Positions 13,835 to 15,454 of a DNA stretch of 15,454 bases are shown here, in pieces. Both the position numbers and the translations under genes were made by a program. Under the pieces are notes generated by a model. That model was given only the letters and a program-made list of their open reading frames with translations, made no database searches and was not told where the DNA came from. The DNA comes from an uncultured Lachnospiraceae bacterium (lineage in GTDB: Bacteria; Bacillota_A; Clostridia; Lachnospirales; Lachnospiraceae): assembly GCA_910585855.1 (NCBI GenBank), contig CAJUGZ010000071.1:1-15454 (forward strand), given 5' to 3'. Numbering within the stretch: position 1 is the first letter of the stretch; each line of letters opens with the position of its first letter.

Positions 13835-13863
13835 TTGCTTGGTATAGGTAGCTGCTGTATAAT
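13835..13863 (+). promoter_or_regulatory. Promoter of the exonuclease-RecQ gene
   Basis: TTGCTT (13835-13840) and TATAAT (13858-13863) are 17 bp apart, with a perfect -10 and a half-match -35. A second TATAAT at 13873-13878 has no -35. The leader to ATG 13902 is about 30 bases. Confidence 0.6.
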
Positions 13864-13901
13864 TGGTACAGATATAATTTACAATAAAGGGTATAAGTAA
13901 A

Positions 13902-15454
13902 ATGAAGTGGAATATAAGGTTAAATTTAAAACGTACGAGAAAAATATCTGATAAGCCAAATAAGGAATCTATTGTTTTTGTGGATACGGAAGTAAGTGTA
14001 AAAACGAAAAAGATTTTGGATTATGGTGCAGTTTCTTTTGATGACAAGAGGATTCATACCAGAATATCACGGGAGTTTGGGGAATTTATAAGGAATTATT
14101 ATTATATCTGCGGGCATAATATTTTGGCACATGATATGCACTATCTTTGTAAGGAGTTTCCGATTGTTTATAGGGATTATAGAAGTCGTTACTTATCGCA
14201 GAGAGAATGGGTTGTTTGCCCGATTGATACGCTTTATTTATCTGCTTTGCTGTTTCCGTGTAAGCCGTATCATGCTTTGGTAAAGGATGATAAGATTCAG
14301 ACAGGGGAACTGAATAATCCGTTAAATGATTCGATAAAGGCAAAGGAACTGTTTTATGATGAATGGAATACTTATTGTGCTTTGCCGGAGAGGTTTCAGA
14401 GAATTCTTTTTGATCTTTTATTTCAGAGAACGGAGTTTTTTGGTTTTTTTTGGTATCTTATGGATGCGGTTTGTGTGGAACATTTAAGAAATAGGAAGCC
14501 GATGTCAAGAAGAGAGCTTGCACAGGAAATTCATGGTTATTTGAAGGGAAAGATTTGTGAACATGCGGCGCTGGAGAGATTGATTATGGAGTATCCTATT
14601 GAATTGGCGTATTGTCTTGCTTTGATTAATGTAAATGATCGTTATTCGATTATTCCCCGTTGGGTACATATGCAGTTTTCTGATATTGAGGAGGTTATGA
14701 GGCAGCTTTGTGGGATTCCCTGCAGGGAAGGGTGTGCATATTGTGAAAAGCAGTGGGATTTGCATAAGCGGCTGAAAGCGATATTTGGCTATGATGAATT
14801 TCGGGTGTATGATGGAAATCCTTTGCAGGAGGATGCAGTAAAGGCTGCTGTTTCACAGGAATCTTTGCTGGCAATTTTTCCTACAGGCGGGGGAAAGTCA
14901 CTGACATTTCAGCTTCCTGCTTTACTTGCAGGGGATGCGGGAAAAGAGCTGACTGTGGTGATCTCGCCTTTGCAGTCTTTGATGAAAGATCAGGTTGACA
15001 ATTTGGAAAAGAAGGGGATTGCGGATGCGGTTACGGTAAACGGGCTTTTAAGTCCGTTAGAGCGGTCAGAGGCTTTGGAACGGGTGGAGAGTGGTTTGGC
15101 TTCTATTTTGTATATTTCTCCTGAGATGCTGCGATCGAAAACGATAGAGAGGCTGTTTTTAGCTAGAAGTATTGCACGTTTTGTCATTGATGAGGCACAC
15201 TGTTTTTCGGCATGGGGACAGGATTTTCGTGTAGATTATCTGTATATTGGTGATTTTATTCGGGAACTGCAGAAAAAGAAGGGGAAAAATAAGAAAATTC
15301 CGGTATCCTGTTTTACTGCAACTGCAAAACAGAAGGTAATCAGCGATATTAAAGATTATTTGAAAAACAAGTTGGATTTGGAGGTTCGGGTGTTTGCCAC
15401 ATACGCACCAACTTTAGGAGAATTGACAAAGTTGCTGTCTGGGAATTTTACGTT
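13902..15454 (+). CDS. DEDD exonuclease-RecQ helicase fusion (partial, runs off the window)
   Basis: The first 517 codons are present; no stop occurs before the right edge. Residues 24-155 look like a DEDD 3'-5' exonuclease: FVDTE (26-30, Asp28 and Glu30), GHNILAHDMHYL (71-82, Asp78) and NNPLNDSIKAKELF (138-151, Asp143). A helical linker ends in a CX3CX3CX2C cluster (Cys270, 274, 278, 281). A RecQ-type superfamily 2 helicase follows: FPTGGGKS Walker A (326-333), VVISPLQSLMKDQ (352-364), DEAH (430-433), the RecQ aromatic-rich loop HCFSAWGQDFR (433-443) and SCFTATA (469-475). It probably unwinds and degrades DNA in repair or defence. ATG 13902 has AAAGG (13886-13890) ahead of it. The rest of the helicase, and any RQC or HRDC domains, lie outside the window. 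Confidence 0.9.
   Translation, partial: MKWNIRLNLKRTRKISDKPNKESIVFVDTEVSVKTKKILDYGAVSFDDKRIHTRISREFGEFIRNYYYICGHNILAHDMHYLCKEFPIVYRDYRSRYLSQREWVVCPIDTLYLSALLFPCKPYHALVKDDKIQTGELNNPLNDSIKAKELFYDEWNTYCALPERFQRILFDLLFQRTEFFGFFWYLMDAVCVEHLRNRKPMSRRELAQEIHGYLKGKICEHAALERLIMEYPIELAYCLALINVNDRYSIIPRWVHMQFSDIEEVMRQLCGIPCREGCAYCEKQWDLHKRLKAIFGYDEFRVYDGNPLQEDAVKAAVSQESLLAIFPTGGGKSLTFQLPALLAGDAGKELTVVISPLQSLMKDQVDNLEKKGIADAVTVNGLLSPLERSEALERVESGLASILYISPEMLRSKTIERLFLARSIARFVIDEAHCFSAWGQDFRVDYLYIGDFIRELQKKKGKNKKIPVSCFTATAKQKVISDIKDYLKNKLDLEVRVFATYAPTLGELTKLLSGNFT

Noticed and set aside
14086..15187. Three minus-strand frames in the right-end region
   Set aside because: They lie antisense to the continuous exonuclease-RecQ frame, which carries all expected motifs.
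1..15454. CRISPR array, tRNA or rRNA genes, transposase or phage genes
   Set aside because: None seen on either strand; the only regular repeats are the coding 36-bp units at 2564-2671 and the palindrome at 6095-6234.

Overview
The window looks like chromosomal DNA of a Gram-positive, spore-forming clostridium, most plausibly a Lachnospiraceae member. The reasons are AT-rich but not extreme composition, strong GGAGG-type ribosome sites, sigma-A style TTGACA/TATAAT promoters, a GerW (YtfJ) sporulation protein next to a DUF2953 (YtfI-type) protein, a Rex redox repressor, a four-cysteine bL28, and an nnr-alr-mazF run like that of other Firmicutes. Placement below Firmicutes/Clostridia is inference.

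Layout. Bases 1-336 hold no convincing gene but can form extensive secondary structure, and end in a perfect consensus promoter (279-307). That promoter drives four same-direction genes: a 473-aa helical protein of unknown function, a 102-aa unknown protein, a membrane-anchored DUF2953 protein with a K/E/Q repeat insert, and gerW (337-3796). A 47-codon two-helix membrane protein follows (4006-4149). rpmB is on the minus strand (4233-4424) with its own promoter and terminator. rex (4648-5298) reads divergently from rpmB from a second perfect promoter and is followed by a 202-aa coiled-coil protein and a terminator. Bases 6095-6234 form a large GC-rich palindromic element.

Bases 6311-9716 carry nnr (NAD(P)HX repair), alr (D-alanine supply) and mazF (EndoA-type RNase toxin). 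No antitoxin gene lies between alr and mazF. An independent promoter with an inverted repeat across its -35 then drives a CNNM/CBS/CorC 'hemolysin' protein with a degenerate membrane domain, followed by yebC.

The right end (12.1-15.45 kb) looks accessory. A visibly more AT-rich two-gene module encodes a Panacea/SocA (DUF4065) antitoxin-like protein and a 295-aa partner with a possible divergent GNAT fold; it is preceded by an 11-bp inverted repeat and closed by a strong terminator. After it, a separately promoted gene that runs off the window encodes a DEDD exonuclease fused through a four-cysteine cluster to a RecQ helicase. The Panacea pair beside the exonuclease-RecQ gene is the best candidate here for an under-described defence or toxin-antitoxin arrangement. 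The most puzzling non-coding signals are the 140-bp palindrome and the structured left edge.
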